Source: Nocardioides soli
GTDB taxonomy: Bacteria; Actinomycetota; Actinomycetes; Propionibacteriales; Nocardioidaceae
Assembly: GCF_014191495.1 (NCBI RefSeq)
Contig: NZ_JACHWR010000002.1
Coordinates: forward strand, 868,001-932,000
Reading direction: 5' to 3'
Length of the DNA: 64,000 nt
This document shows positions 37,143 to 45,942 of this stretch, piece after piece (position 1 is the first letter of the stretch; every line of letters starts with the position of its first letter). The notes below the pieces were generated by a model. The model ran no database searches and had not been told where the DNA came from. It saw only the letters and a program-made list of their open reading frames with translations. Made by a program: the position numbers and the translations under genes.

Positions 37143-38303
37143 ATGGACTTCTCCGTGGACGAGACCCACGAGGCCATCCGCGAGGCCGTGCGCGCCATGT
37201 GCGCCAAGTTCGACGACACCTACTGGATGGAGCGCGACGAGAGGCACGAGTTCCCCTGGGAGTTCTACAACGCCGTCGCGGAGGCGGGCTGGCTCGGGCT
37301 GAGCATCCCCGAGGAGTACGGCGGCGGCGGGCTCGGCGTGACCGAGGCCGCGATCGTCGAGCGGGAGATCTCGGCCTCGGGCGCCGGCATGTCGGGCTGC
37401 TCGGCGGTGCATATCGGCATCTTCGGCTTCGAGCCGCTGATCCGGCACGGCAGCGAGAGCCTCAAGCAGCGCTTCCTGCCGCGGGCCGCCCAGGGCGACC
37501 TGCACGTCTCGTTCGCGGTCACCGAGCCCGACGCCGGCACCGACACGCTCAACCTGACCACGCAGGCCCGCAAGGTCGACGGCGGCTGGCTGGTGAGCGG
37601 CAAGAAGGTGTGGATCACCAAGGCCCAGGAGGCGGAGCGGATGTTCCTCCTGGTTCGCACCTCCCCGCGTGAGGGCAAGGCGCACCGCGGCCTCACCCTG
37701 ATGTTCGCCACCTTGGACCCCGAGCACGTCAAGATCCGCGAGATCCCCAAGCTGGGCCGCAACGCCGTCGACACCAACGAGCTCTTCATCGACGACCTCT
37801 TCGTGGCCGACGAGGACGTCATCGGCGAGGTCGGCGAGGGCTTCAAGGTGATCCTGGGCGGCCTCAACGCCGAGCGGGTCATCTCCGCCAACGCCGCCCT
37901 GGGCCTGGGCGAGGCGGCGCTGCGCCGGGCCACGAGCTACGCCAAGGAGCGGGTCGTCTTCGGGCGCCCGATCGGCCAGAACCAGCTCGTCGCCGGTCAG
38001 CTCGCCGAGGCCCGGATCCGCCTCGACGCGGCCACCGCGATCTGCGACAAGGCCGCCTGGATGGTCGACAACGACATCCCCTGCGGCCGCGAGGCCAACG
38101 AGGCGAAGTTCCTGGCCAGCGAGGCCGGCTTCCACGCGGCCGACGTGGCGATCAACGTCCACGGCGGCTACGGGTACGCGAAGGAGTACCACGTGGAGCG
38201 CTACTTCCGGGAGTCGCGGCTGAATCGGATCGCGCCGATCAGCCAGGAGATGGTGCTCAACTACATCGCCGAGCACGTCCTCGGCCTGCCGCGCAGCTAC
38301 TGA
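37143..38303 (+). CDS. Acyl-CoA dehydrogenase
   Basis: 386-residue FAD enzyme that introduces the alpha-beta double bond into an acyl-CoA. Seen: FAVTEPDAGTD and KVWITKAQEAERMFLLVRT (flavin and substrate region), and VHGGYGYAKEYHVERYFRES with the catalytic base Glu348. A glutamate is present in helix G as well (LNAERV). CAGGAGG precedes the ATG. First gene of a closely packed operon (37143-43946) with two SnoaL-like proteins, a KstD-like flavoprotein, a CoA ligase and three hot-dog proteins, so it probably acts on the CoA thioester made by that ligase. Confidence 0.93.
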   Translation: MDFSVDETHEAIREAVRAMCAKFDDTYWMERDERHEFPWEFYNAVAEAGWLGLSIPEEYGGGGLGVTEAAIVEREISASGAGMSGCSAVHIGIFGFEPLIRHGSESLKQRFLPRAAQGDLHVSFAVTEPDAGTDTLNLTTQARKVDGGWLVSGKKVWITKAQEAERMFLLVRTSPREGKAHRGLTLMFATLDPEHVKIREIPKLGRNAVDTNELFIDDLFVADEDVIGEVGEGFKVILGGLNAERVISANAALGLGEAALRRATSYAKERVVFGRPIGQNQLVAGQLAEARIRLDAATAICDKAAWMVDNDIPCGREANEAKFLASEAGFHAADVAINVHGGYGYAKEYHVERYFRESRLNRIAPISQEMVLNYIAEHVLGLPRSY

Positions 38304-38319
38304 GGAGAGGACCGATCGG

Positions 38320-38832
38320 ATGAGCGTGGACACGAGCGTGCTCGAACGGCTGGCGGTGCGGACGGCCGGCGAGGACCTGCTGCACCGCTACCAGCGTCTG
38401 GTCGACGCCAAGGACGTGGCGGGCCTGGGCCGCATCGTCGTCGACGACGTCGAGCTCCAGCGGCGGCAGGGCCCGCGCCGGGGGCGTGCGGAGTTCGTCC
38501 GTCTCTACCAGGACTTCGCGGACTCCGACGTCGAGGTCGCCCAGCACATGGTGAGCAATATCCAGGTCTCCCCGTTGGACGACGGCAAGCACCGCATCGA
38601 CTCGGCGTTCTTCGTGCTGACCACCCACGAGGCCGGCGGTGCCCGGATGGTGTGGGGGCGCTACTGCGACGACATGGTGCGCGTCGGCGACGATTGGCGC
38701 TTCTGCGCCAAGCGGATCGAGGTCGTGCGCACCGCACTGATCCCCGAGGAGAGCCTCGTCTCCGGCGACGTGTCCTCCTTCGGACCCATGGAACCCCAGC
38801 AGGTAGGCCGGCAGACAGGAGCGGGAGCATGA
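38320..38832 (+). CDS. Nuclear transport factor 2-like (SnoaL-like) protein
   Basis: 170-residue alpha+beta-barrel protein of the NTF2/SnoaL group. LLHRYQRLVDAKDVAGLGRIVVDDVELQ in the N-terminal helices and HRIDSAFFVLTTHEAGGARMVWGRYCDDMVRVGDDWRF in the sheet, read over residues 20-130, are typical. Such proteins work as ketosteroid isomerases, dehydratases or cyclases, or have lost activity; no catalytic residue can be named here. GAGGAGAGG precedes the ATG and the stop overlaps the next SnoaL-like gene, so the pair may form a heterodimer. Confidence 0.78.
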   Translation: MSVDTSVLERLAVRTAGEDLLHRYQRLVDAKDVAGLGRIVVDDVELQRRQGPRRGRAEFVRLYQDFADSDVEVAQHMVSNIQVSPLDDGKHRIDSAFFVLTTHEAGGARMVWGRYCDDMVRVGDDWRFCAKRIEVVRTALIPEESLVSGDVSSFGPMEPQQVGRQTGAGA

Positions 38833-39401
38833 GCGACGACTCGAGCCTCGAGGCGCGGCTGCGCCGGATCGAGGACAAGTTCGAGATCCAGGACCTGGCG
38901 CACCTCTACGGCTTCGTCATGGACGAGCGCGACCTCGACGGGCTGGACCGGCTCTTCACGCAGGACGCGCACCTGGGCTCCGAGGACGGCGTCTTCAACG
39001 CCGACGGCCTGGAGACCATCGCGAAGACCTACCAGGGCCGGTACGACGTGCTGGGGGCGACCAACCACTTCGCCCACGCGGTCATCACCCGCTTCGACGA
39101 CGGGGACCCCGACGTGGCCTACGGCCTCGTCAGCGGCCACGCCGAGGTGGTCCGGCAGGGCGAGACCATGGTCGTGGCGCTGCGCTACCACGACGTCTAC
39201 CGCCGCACCGAGCGCGGCTGGCGGATCGCCGACCGGGTGATGGGCTACATGTACTACCTGCCGGTCAGCGAGTACGTCGAGACGATGAAGAGCGACGACC
39301 GCAGCCTCGTCTACGGCGACCCGCGCCCCGCCGACTGGCCCTCGGTGCTGCACGGCAACGACCTGGGCTGGCTGCGCGCCTTCTACGACCAGGGCCAGTG
39401 A
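38829..39401 (+). CDS. SnoaL-like protein, possible dehydratase or isomerase
   Basis: 190-residue NTF2-fold protein. The start SLEARLRRIEDKFEIQDLAHLYGFVMDERDL, spanning about residues 6-36, and NHFAHAVITRF, YRRTERGWRIADRVMGYMYYLP match the SnoaL/bile-acid-7-alpha-dehydratase-like group, in which a Tyr-Asp-His set takes part in dehydration. Asp33 and the histidine in NHFAH are candidate members, but this is only by eye. Overlaps the preceding gene (ATGA) and the following flavoprotein gene, so all three are translated together. Confidence 0.8.
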   Translation: MSDDSSLEARLRRIEDKFEIQDLAHLYGFVMDERDLDGLDRLFTQDAHLGSEDGVFNADGLETIAKTYQGRYDVLGATNHFAHAVITRFDDGDPDVAYGLVSGHAEVVRQGETMVVALRYHDVYRRTERGWRIADRVMGYMYYLPVSEYVETMKSDDRSLVYGDPRPADWPSVLHGNDLGWLRAFYDQGQ

Positions 39402-41044
39402 TGGCGGGGCGGGGCTTCGACTCGACCCACGACGTGGTGGTGCTCGGCAGCGGGTGCGCCGGGATGGTCTCGGCTCTGGCCGCCGCCGACGCGGGCGCCG
39501 ACGTGGCGCTCCTCGAGAAGGCCGACCTGCTCGGCGGCACCACGGCGCTCTCCAGCGGGGTGGCCTGGCTGCCCGGCAACAGGTACCAGGCCGACCACGG
39601 GGTGATCGACTCCGCCGAGGACGGACGGGCCTATCTCGCCGCGCTCTCCAACGGCATGATCCTGCCGGAGTTCACCGACGCCTTCGTCTCGACCGTCGAC
39701 GAGATGCTGGAGTGGACCGAGCAGCGCACTCCGCTGCGGATGCAGCTGGTGCCCGGCTACCCCGACTACCACCCGGAGTTCCCCGGAGGGAAGCCCAGCG
39801 GCGGCCGCTCCACCGAGCCGGCGCTCTTCTCCTTCCACCAGCTGGGGGAGTGGGCGGACCGCTTCCTCGGCGACCGCCGCTCGATGCACGTCGGCGAGAC
39901 CCCGGTCGGCGGCGGCACCGGCTTCCTCGCTCCCGAGGAGGAGGAGCGCCGCGCCGCCCAGCGGCTCGAGGGGCTGGGCCGCGGGCTGCTCGGCGCGCTG
40001 CTGAAGGGTTTGCTCGACCACGGTGTCCGGGTCGAGACCGGCGCCGAGGCGGTCCGGCTGGTCACCGCCGACGGTCGGGTCACCGGCGTGGAGCTCGCCG
40101 ACGGCACGACGGTCGGTGCCCGCCGCGGGGTGGTGCTGGCCACCGGCGGGTTCGAGCGCGACCCCGACCTGGTCACGGCGTTCCTGCGTGGCCCGCTCAG
40201 TCACTCCCCGGGCGCGCCGACCAATACGGGCGACGGGCTGCGGATGGCGATGCGGGTCGGTGCCCAGCTCGGCGCGATGCGCGAGGCCTGGTGGGTCCCG
40301 GTCGTCACCATCCCCGGCTTCGAGGGGGAGCAGTACTCCGGCCGCGGCGTCCAGCTGGTGCAGCGGGAGCGCACCCTGCCGCGCACGATCATGGTCAACG
40401 CCCAGGGGCGGCGGTTCACCAACGAGGCGGCCAACTACAACGCGCTCGGCGCCGCCTTCCACGTCTTCCATCCGACCCGCTTCACCTACGAGAATCAGCC
40501 GGCCTGGGTCGTGCTCGACCAGGGCTTCCTCGACGAGTACGGCGGCTACGGCGTGCCGGCCGGCCAGGTGCCGGAGTGGCTCGAGCGTGCCGACACCGTC
40601 GAGGAGCTGGCCGAGCGGATCGGTGTGCCGCCGCGGGAGCTGCGCGCCACCGTGGACCGCTGGAACGAGCTGTGTGCGCGGGGCCACGACGACGACCACC
40701 AGCGCGGCGACTCGGCGTACGACGGCTGGTGCGGCGACCGCAGCCGCTACCCCGGCCCGATGTCGACGCTCGGCCCCATCGACCGGGCGCCGTACTACGC
40801 GGCCCCGATCCACGCCAGCAGCCTGGGCACCAAGGGCGGCCCGCGCACCACGGTGGACTGCGAGGTGCTCGACGTGGACGGCGACGTCATCCCGGGGCTG
40901 TGGGCGGTCGGCAACGCGATGGCGGCCCCCACCGGCATGGTCTACGGAGGCGCCGGGGGAACGCTCGGCCCGGCCATGGTCTTCGGCTACCGGTGCGGTC
41001 GCTCGGTGGCCGGTGCTCCCTCGGGGAGCGAGGAGGGCCGATGA
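39401..41044 (+). CDS. FAD-dependent oxidoreductase, KstD-like (FAD_binding_2)
   Basis: 547-residue flavoprotein of the 3-ketosteroid delta-1-dehydrogenase/fumarate reductase fold. FAD motif VVVLGSGCAGMVSALAAADAG near residue 12, GGTTALSSGVAWLPGN, and the late GMVYGGAGGTLGPAMVFGYR, which matches the end of KstD proteins including a tyrosine in the active-site position. It would introduce a ring double bond next to a carbonyl. The ATG at 39401 forms a TGATG overlap with the SnoaL-like gene; GTG at 39398 is an alternative. True 3-ketosteroid activity is not shown; other cyclic ketones fit equally. Confidence 0.85.
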   Translation: MAGRGFDSTHDVVVLGSGCAGMVSALAAADAGADVALLEKADLLGGTTALSSGVAWLPGNRYQADHGVIDSAEDGRAYLAALSNGMILPEFTDAFVSTVDEMLEWTEQRTPLRMQLVPGYPDYHPEFPGGKPSGGRSTEPALFSFHQLGEWADRFLGDRRSMHVGETPVGGGTGFLAPEEEERRAAQRLEGLGRGLLGALLKGLLDHGVRVETGAEAVRLVTADGRVTGVELADGTTVGARRGVVLATGGFERDPDLVTAFLRGPLSHSPGAPTNTGDGLRMAMRVGAQLGAMREAWWVPVVTIPGFEGEQYSGRGVQLVQRERTLPRTIMVNAQGRRFTNEAANYNALGAAFHVFHPTRFTYENQPAWVVLDQGFLDEYGGYGVPAGQVPEWLERADTVEELAERIGVPPRELRATVDRWNELCARGHDDDHQRGDSAYDGWCGDRSRYPGPMSTLGPIDRAPYYAAPIHASSLGTKGGPRTTVDCEVLDVDGDVIPGLWAVGNAMAAPTGMVYGGAGGTLGPAMVFGYRCGRSVAGAPSGSEEGR

Positions 41045-42594
41045 ACCAGGGACTGATCCCCGCCAAGTGGGCGGCGCTGACCCCACGTGGGCAGGCTGTC
41101 TACGACTCGACGCTCGACCGGCGGATGACGTGGTCCGAGCTCGACGAGCTGGTGCGCCGGCTGGCGAACGGGCTGCTCGGCCTGGGACTGCGCAAGGGCG
41201 ACCGGGTCGCGGTGCTCTCGCGCAACAGCGTCGAGTACCTCGCGACGTACTTCGCCGCCGGCCGGGTGGGCCTGGTCACCCAACCGCTCAACTGGCGGCT
41301 GGCCGCGCCGGCGCTGGCGGATGTCGTCCGTGACGCCGCGCCCCGCGTCGTGCTCTCGCACGCGGAGTTCCGCGGCGTCGTCGAGGAGCTGCAGCGCGGC
41401 GTCGACGTACCCCACTGGCTGGAGTTCGGGCAGGCCTCGGACGGCTCGTTCGCCGACCTGGTCGGGCGCTCGTCCGGCCTCGAGCCCGCGGCGGCCGCGC
41501 TGGTCGCCGAGGACGACCCGTTCTTCCTGCTCTACACCGGCGGGACCACCGGTGAGTCCAAGGGCGTCGTGCACACGCACCGCAGCGCCGCCGCCGGCAT
41601 GATGAACCAGACCGTGGCCGAGCGCATCGTGCCCAGCGACGTGTACATGCTGACCGGGCAGATGTTCCACATCCCGATCGTGCTCGCGATGAACTACCTC
41701 AAGCACGGGTGCCCGCTCGTGCTGATGAACTTCGAGCCGAAGCTGGCCCTCCAGCTGATCGAGAACGAGAAGGTGTCCGCCTTCCTCGGGGTCACCACCA
41801 TGCTGAACTGGATGATGGCCGAGGGCGACTTCGGCAGCTACGACCTCGCCAGCCTGCGCAACATCCAGTACGGCGGCGGGCCGATGCCGTCGCAGATCGT
41901 GCGCCAGGCCCTCGACTCCTTCCCCTGCACGCTGATCCAGGGCTACGGGCAGACCGAGGGGCCCGGCATGACCTTCCTGTCGCAGGAGGACCACCGGGAC
42001 GCCGTGCGGGGCATCCACCCGGAGCGTTTGCGGTCCTGCGGACGCGAGGGCTTCCTGGCCACGGTCCGGCTGGTCGACACCGACGGCAACGAGGTGCCGC
42101 GGGACGGCCGGACCCCGGGCGAGATCGTGGTGCGGTGTCCGGCCAACATGGCCGGCTACCTGAACCGCCCCGACCTCACAGCCCGGACGATCCGCGACGG
42201 CTGGATGTGGACCGGCGACCTGGCGACCTGGGACGAGGACCGCTACGTCTACATCGTCGACCGCTCCAAGGACATGATCATCTCCGGCGGGGAGAACATC
42301 TACTCCGTCCAGGTGGAGGAGGCGATCGCCAGCCACCCGGCGGTCCTGGAGTGCGCGGTCATCGGGGTCCCGGACGACGAGTGGGGAGAGAGCGTCAAGG
42401 GCTTCGTGGTGCTCAAGCCCGGCCAGGAGGCCACCGAGGCCGAGATCATCGACCGGGCCAGGCAGCACCTCGCCAGCTACCAGAAGCCCCGCTCGGTCGA
42501 GTTCGTGGGCGAGCTGCCCAAGGCGCCGACCGGCAAGATCCTCAAGCGGGAGCTGCGTCGTCCCTACTGGGAGGAGAGGGATCGCAATGTCTGA
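41041..42594 (+). CDS. AMP-dependent acyl-CoA synthetase
   Basis: 517-residue acid-CoA ligase of the adenylate-forming family. ATP motif LLYTGGTTGESKGVVHTH, GYGQTEG, the hinge region WTGDLATWDEDRYVYIVDRSKDMI and the C-terminal lysine in PTGKILKREL are all present. It activates a carboxylic acid to its CoA thioester. It overlaps the KstD-like gene and the following hot-dog gene, so its product is probably handled by the acyl-CoA dehydrogenase and hydratases of the same operon. Confidence 0.92.
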   Translation: MNQGLIPAKWAALTPRGQAVYDSTLDRRMTWSELDELVRRLANGLLGLGLRKGDRVAVLSRNSVEYLATYFAAGRVGLVTQPLNWRLAAPALADVVRDAAPRVVLSHAEFRGVVEELQRGVDVPHWLEFGQASDGSFADLVGRSSGLEPAAAALVAEDDPFFLLYTGGTTGESKGVVHTHRSAAAGMMNQTVAERIVPSDVYMLTGQMFHIPIVLAMNYLKHGCPLVLMNFEPKLALQLIENEKVSAFLGVTTMLNWMMAEGDFGSYDLASLRNIQYGGGPMPSQIVRQALDSFPCTLIQGYGQTEGPGMTFLSQEDHRDAVRGIHPERLRSCGREGFLATVRLVDTDGNEVPRDGRTPGEIVVRCPANMAGYLNRPDLTARTIRDGWMWTGDLATWDEDRYVYIVDRSKDMIISGGENIYSVQVEEAIASHPAVLECAVIGVPDDEWGESVKGFVVLKPGQEATEAEIIDRARQHLASYQKPRSVEFVGELPKAPTGKILKRELRRPYWEERDRNV

Positions 42595-43045
42595 GCACGA
42601 CGCGTCGGCGCGACGCCACGCCGACGACTACTCCGACCGGGTCGGTCGCGAGTTCCCCGGCGGCAGCTACACGATCACGCCGTGGCGGACCTGGCTGGTC
42701 GCCGACACGCTGCTCGACGACCCGTGGGACGAGACGCCCCACCCGGTGCTCGCGTGGATGGCCGGCGTCGCCGGCATGGGGATGACCTGGGACGACCTGT
42801 TCGCCTGGTTCGACGCCGGCCCCGAGGACGGGCCGATGTTCGGCGAGCACCGCACCACCCTCCATCTACCCCTGCGGCGGGGTGCGACGTACGACGTCAC
42901 CGGACGCATCGTCTCGGCGGAGCGCAAGGTCGGGCGGCGGGCCGGCGCCTTCGACGTCGTCGGCTACGAGCTGGACCTGCACCTGGCCGGGGAGCACGTG
43001 GCCCGGTGCTACAACTCGATCGTCTTCCCCAGGAGGGACGCCTGA
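42587..43045 (+). CDS. MaoC-like / hot-dog fold protein
   Basis: 152-residue protein with a probable hot-dog fold: WMAGVAGMGMTWDDLFAWFD as the central helix, GPMFGEHRTTLHLPLRRGATYDVTGRIVSAERKVG and AFDVVGYELDLHLAGEHVARCYNSIVF as the strands. The hydratase Asp-His motif is not evident, so it may be the partner half of a two-subunit hydratase with the next gene, a known arrangement in actinobacterial MaoC-like pairs. Overlaps the CoA ligase gene by eight bases and touches the next start (TGATG). Confidence 0.75.
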   Translation: MSEHDASARRHADDYSDRVGREFPGGSYTITPWRTWLVADTLLDDPWDETPHPVLAWMAGVAGMGMTWDDLFAWFDAGPEDGPMFGEHRTTLHLPLRRGATYDVTGRIVSAERKVGRRAGAFDVVGYELDLHLAGEHVARCYNSIVFPRRDA

Positions 43046-43503
43046 TGAGCGACCGCTCGGCCGTCGAGGTCGGCAGCCCCATCCCGCCGCTCCAGGTCAC
43101 GGTGGACCCGGAGAAGATGAAGGTGATGGCGGCGCTGCTCTCCGACCCCACCCCGATCCACTTCGACACCCGGGCGCTGGCGGCGCTCGGCATGGACGAG
43201 CGCCCCGTCAACCAGGGGCCGCTCAACATGGGCTACCTGCAGACGATGCTGGCCCGGTGGGCCGGGGGGCGCGACCGGGTCCTCGACTTCCGGGTGCGCT
43301 TCCTGGGCAACGTGCTGGCGGGGGACGTCGTCCGCGCGCACGGGGTGGTCACCGAGGTGAGCGACGGCGACCGGGGCCGCGTCGCCACCTGCGACATCGC
43401 GCTCGACGTGGTGGGTGGAGCGGTCGCGCTGTCGGGCACCGCCGAGGTGCTGCTCGACGAGGCCCCCGCCGTACCCAGCACGCGAGACCAGGAGCTGACA
43501 TGA
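43045..43503 (+). CDS. MaoC-like dehydratase
   Basis: 152-residue hot-dog-fold protein. MKVMAALLSDPTPIHFDTRALAALG carries the hydratase Asp and His (about residues 34-41, DPTPIHFD), and GPLNMGYLQTMLARWAGG forms the central helix. AGGAGG lies six bases ahead of the ATG. Together with the preceding hot-dog gene it may make a heteromeric enoyl-CoA hydratase. Stop overlaps the thioesterase start. Confidence 0.83.
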   Translation: MSDRSAVEVGSPIPPLQVTVDPEKMKVMAALLSDPTPIHFDTRALAALGMDERPVNQGPLNMGYLQTMLARWAGGRDRVLDFRVRFLGNVLAGDVVRAHGVVTEVSDGDRGRVATCDIALDVVGGAVALSGTAEVLLDEAPAVPSTRDQELT

Positions 43504-43946
43504 CCCTGACCCACGAACCCGCCCACGGCCGGCTGGGGTTCCAGCTCGCCTACGGCGACACCGACACCGTCGGTATCGCCTACTTCGACATCTACTACCG
43601 CTGGATGGAGCGGTGCTACTCCACCTGGCTGTTCGCCCACGGGATCCGCAGCGGCCAGATGGCCGAGGATCTGGGTGTGGTCACGGTCGGGATCAGCTCC
43701 GGATGCCGCTACGTCGACACGGTCGAGGTCTTCGACGAGATCGTCTGCCAGGCCGTCGCCGACCGGATCGGCACCACCTCCTACGCCGTCGGATTCGAGT
43801 TCACGCGCGGCGAGCAGCTGGTCACCAAGGGCCAGATGGTCTTCGCGGCCCGCAACCCCGGCGACTTCGGCAAGGCGCCGATCCCGCAGCGCCTGCTCGA
43901 CGTGATCCGCACCCTGCCCGAGCCGCGGTTCGAGCTCGCAGGCTGA
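43500..43946 (+). CDS. Acyl-CoA thioesterase, 4HBT (YbgC-like) family
   Basis: 148-residue hot-dog thioesterase. FQLAYGDTDTVGIAYFDIYYRWMERC contains the active-site aspartate in the DTDxxGxxYF motif of 4-hydroxybenzoyl-CoA thioesterase types (around residues 19-28). It releases CoA from an acyl-CoA. Last gene of the operon; a GC-rich imperfect hairpin follows at 44003-44040. It may release a side product or relieve trapped CoA. Confidence 0.87.
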   Translation: MTLTHEPAHGRLGFQLAYGDTDTVGIAYFDIYYRWMERCYSTWLFAHGIRSGQMAEDLGVVTVGISSGCRYVDTVEVFDEIVCQAVADRIGTTSYAVGFEFTRGEQLVTKGQMVFAARNPGDFGKAPIPQRLLDVIRTLPEPRFELAG

Positions 43947-44002
43947 CCGGAGGTAGCTCCGTTCGTCTCCTGGTGGCCGCCGCCCACCAGCGTCCGCGGC
44001 GT

Positions 44003-44040
44003 CGGCCGCGCGCCGGTGCCGGCCGTGGCGCGCCGCGGCC
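44003..44040 (+). terminator. Imperfect GC-rich hairpin after the thioesterase gene
   Basis: GGCCGCGCGCC (44004-44014) can pair with the GGCGCG...GCGGCC stretch at 44027-44040 with a two-base bulge. Lies between two co-directional operons and before an AT-rich promoter. Confidence 0.45.
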
Positions 44041-44105
44041 TGCCCGCTGTCGAGCCGTAAGCGGACTGGCCCACGCTCACTTCGAGCAAATCATTCGCAC
44101 AGATA

Positions 44106-44134
44106 TTGACTTAACGCTGATTATGATATTCACT
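44106..44134 (+). promoter_or_regulatory. AT-rich promoter region of the flavoprotein-ABC operon
   Basis: TTGACT at 44106-44111 is a good -35 box; TATTCA at 44127-44132 is a possible -10 at a short 15-base spacing. Overlapping is TGATTATGATA (44118-44128), a member of the TGATAA-type motif set. The start codon is about 55 bases further. Confidence 0.45.
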
Positions 44135-44186
44135 CTTGTTCGCGAGCTGTGATGCAGACCACTGCCGACCTGAGGAGTGTGAATCC

Positions 44187-45884
44187 ATGGCGGAGAACGC
44201 CAGCAACGGGCCCATCATCGTGGTGGGGGCCGGGCTCTCCGGTCTGGCCACCGCGCTGACCTCCGCGCTCAACGGGCGGCCCGCTCTGGTCCTCGAGGCC
44301 GCCGAGCTGGTCGGTGGCGCGGCGGCCTACTCGGGCGGCCAGGTCTGGTGCGGTGCGAACCACGTGGCGCAGCGTGAGGGCATCGACGGGGACTCCAAGC
44401 AGCTCACCGAGACCTACGTCCGCGACGTGGCCTCGCACCTGGCGCCCGAGGTGCTCGACGAGACCGCGCTGCTGCGCTGGATCGACGTGTCCCCCGACGC
44501 GATGAAGTACTTCGAGGACCAGGACGCCATCCGCTGGACGGTGATCCCGGGCCTGGCCGACTACCACAACGAGGCCGACGGTGCGCTGCCCCAGGGCCGG
44601 TACCTGACCAACGAGGTCATCGACGGATCGGTGCTGGGCGAGTGGCGCGCCAAGCTACGCTACAGCCCCTACTTCCCGGTCGGAACGACCTATCGCGACC
44701 TGCTCGAGCGGGGCCGTCGCGCGACGTACGTCGACGAGAGCGGCGAGGAGCAGAGCGCGACCAAGCAGTCCCACGCGGGGCTGCCGGCGTTCGGCCTCTC
44801 CGACGGGACCCGGTTCGAGCGGAGCGACCAGGACGACCCGCTGACCTACGGGACCGGTGTGGTGGCCAGCTTCCTCGCGCGGGTCGCCGGCCACGAGCTC
44901 GTCGAGATCCGCACCGAGCACCGGGTCACCGAGCTCGTCGCCGAGGGCGGAGCGGTCGTCGGCGTCCGCGCGGAGACCCCGGACGGTGTGGTGGAGCTCC
45001 GCGGCCCGGTGGTCCTGGCGACGAGCACCTACGACTGGGACGCCGAGCTGGTCGAGGAGATCCTCGGCCTCGGCCCCGAGGACTGGGGATCGGTCGCGCC
45101 CGAGACGCTGCGCGGTGACGGCATCAAGCTCGCTCGCCAGGTCGGCGGCCAGGTGGCCCGCATCCCGGCGAACGCGACGCCCATCCTCCCCGGCTGGCGC
45201 TCCCAGGTCGGCACCGGCTTCGGATACGGGCCGGAGTACGCCATGCCCCACTCGATGATCGTCGACCGGCACGGCAACCGCTACTGCAACGACTCCTACT
45301 GGGTGGACATCTGCCGCAGGACGCTCGATCCCGACGACACGCACCTGCCGTTCTTCCTCGTCTGGGACGACCAGCACCGGGTGAAGTACGGGCTGGCGGC
45401 GACGCCGCCCGGCGGCGACTACCCCGAGGGCTGGGTCGAGTCGGCCGACACCCTGGAGGAGCTGGGGGAGAGGCTGGGCATCGACGGCGTCCAGCTCGCC
45501 CGCACCGCGGAGCGGTTCAGCCGCTACGCCGAGCAGGGCGAGGACCCGGACTGGGGCCGGGGCAGCGTCGACTACGTCAACAAGTTCGCGGGTGACCCCG
45601 GCAACCTGCCCAGCCCGGTGCTGGGTCCGGTCGCCAAGTCGCCCTTCCACGGCATCCGGCTGCGCTTCGTCGGCACCGGGATCGGAACGTCCGGCGTCAG
45701 GATCGACGGGGACGGCCGGGTCCTCGGCGAGGCGGGAGGCCCGATCGCGGGCCTCTACGCAGCCGGTTCGGTGGCCGCGCTGACGACCACCGGCACGGCG
45801 TACAACTCGGGGATCGCGCTCGGGCGCGGACTGACCTTGGCCTACCTGGTCGGTCACGAGCTGTCCGGCAATCCCATCGCCTGA
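44187..45884 (+). CDS. FAD-dependent oxidoreductase, KstD/fumarate-reductase-like
   Basis: 565-residue flavoprotein, second member of the FAD_binding_2 fold in this region. FAD motif IIVVGAGLSGLATALTSALNG near residue 9, then LEAAELVGGAAAYSGGQVWC, and late FVGTGIGTSGVRIDGDGRVLG and TTTGTAYNSGIALGRGLTLAYLVG. The C-terminal active-site tyrosine block of the first KstD-like protein (39401) is not evident, so it probably acts on a different compound. The ATG at 44187, with GAGGAG 10-15 bases upstream, starts where the fold starts; the earlier in-frame start at 44136 lies in the promoter. First gene before an ABC importer. Confidence 0.83.
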   Translation: MAENASNGPIIVVGAGLSGLATALTSALNGRPALVLEAAELVGGAAAYSGGQVWCGANHVAQREGIDGDSKQLTETYVRDVASHLAPEVLDETALLRWIDVSPDAMKYFEDQDAIRWTVIPGLADYHNEADGALPQGRYLTNEVIDGSVLGEWRAKLRYSPYFPVGTTYRDLLERGRRATYVDESGEEQSATKQSHAGLPAFGLSDGTRFERSDQDDPLTYGTGVVASFLARVAGHELVEIRTEHRVTELVAEGGAVVGVRAETPDGVVELRGPVVLATSTYDWDAELVEEILGLGPEDWGSVAPETLRGDGIKLARQVGGQVARIPANATPILPGWRSQVGTGFGYGPEYAMPHSMIVDRHGNRYCNDSYWVDICRRTLDPDDTHLPFFLVWDDQHRVKYGLAATPPGGDYPEGWVESADTLEELGERLGIDGVQLARTAERFSRYAEQGEDPDWGRGSVDYVNKFAGDPGNLPSPVLGPVAKSPFHGIRLRFVGTGIGTSGVRIDGDGRVLGEAGGPIAGLYAAGSVAALTTTGTAYNSGIALGRGLTLAYLVGHELSGNPIA

Positions 45885-45942
45885 CAGGTCTGGTGTCCAT
45901 CCGCCCCCGCGGCTGGACCGGCAACTACAAGTAGCTGGAGGA

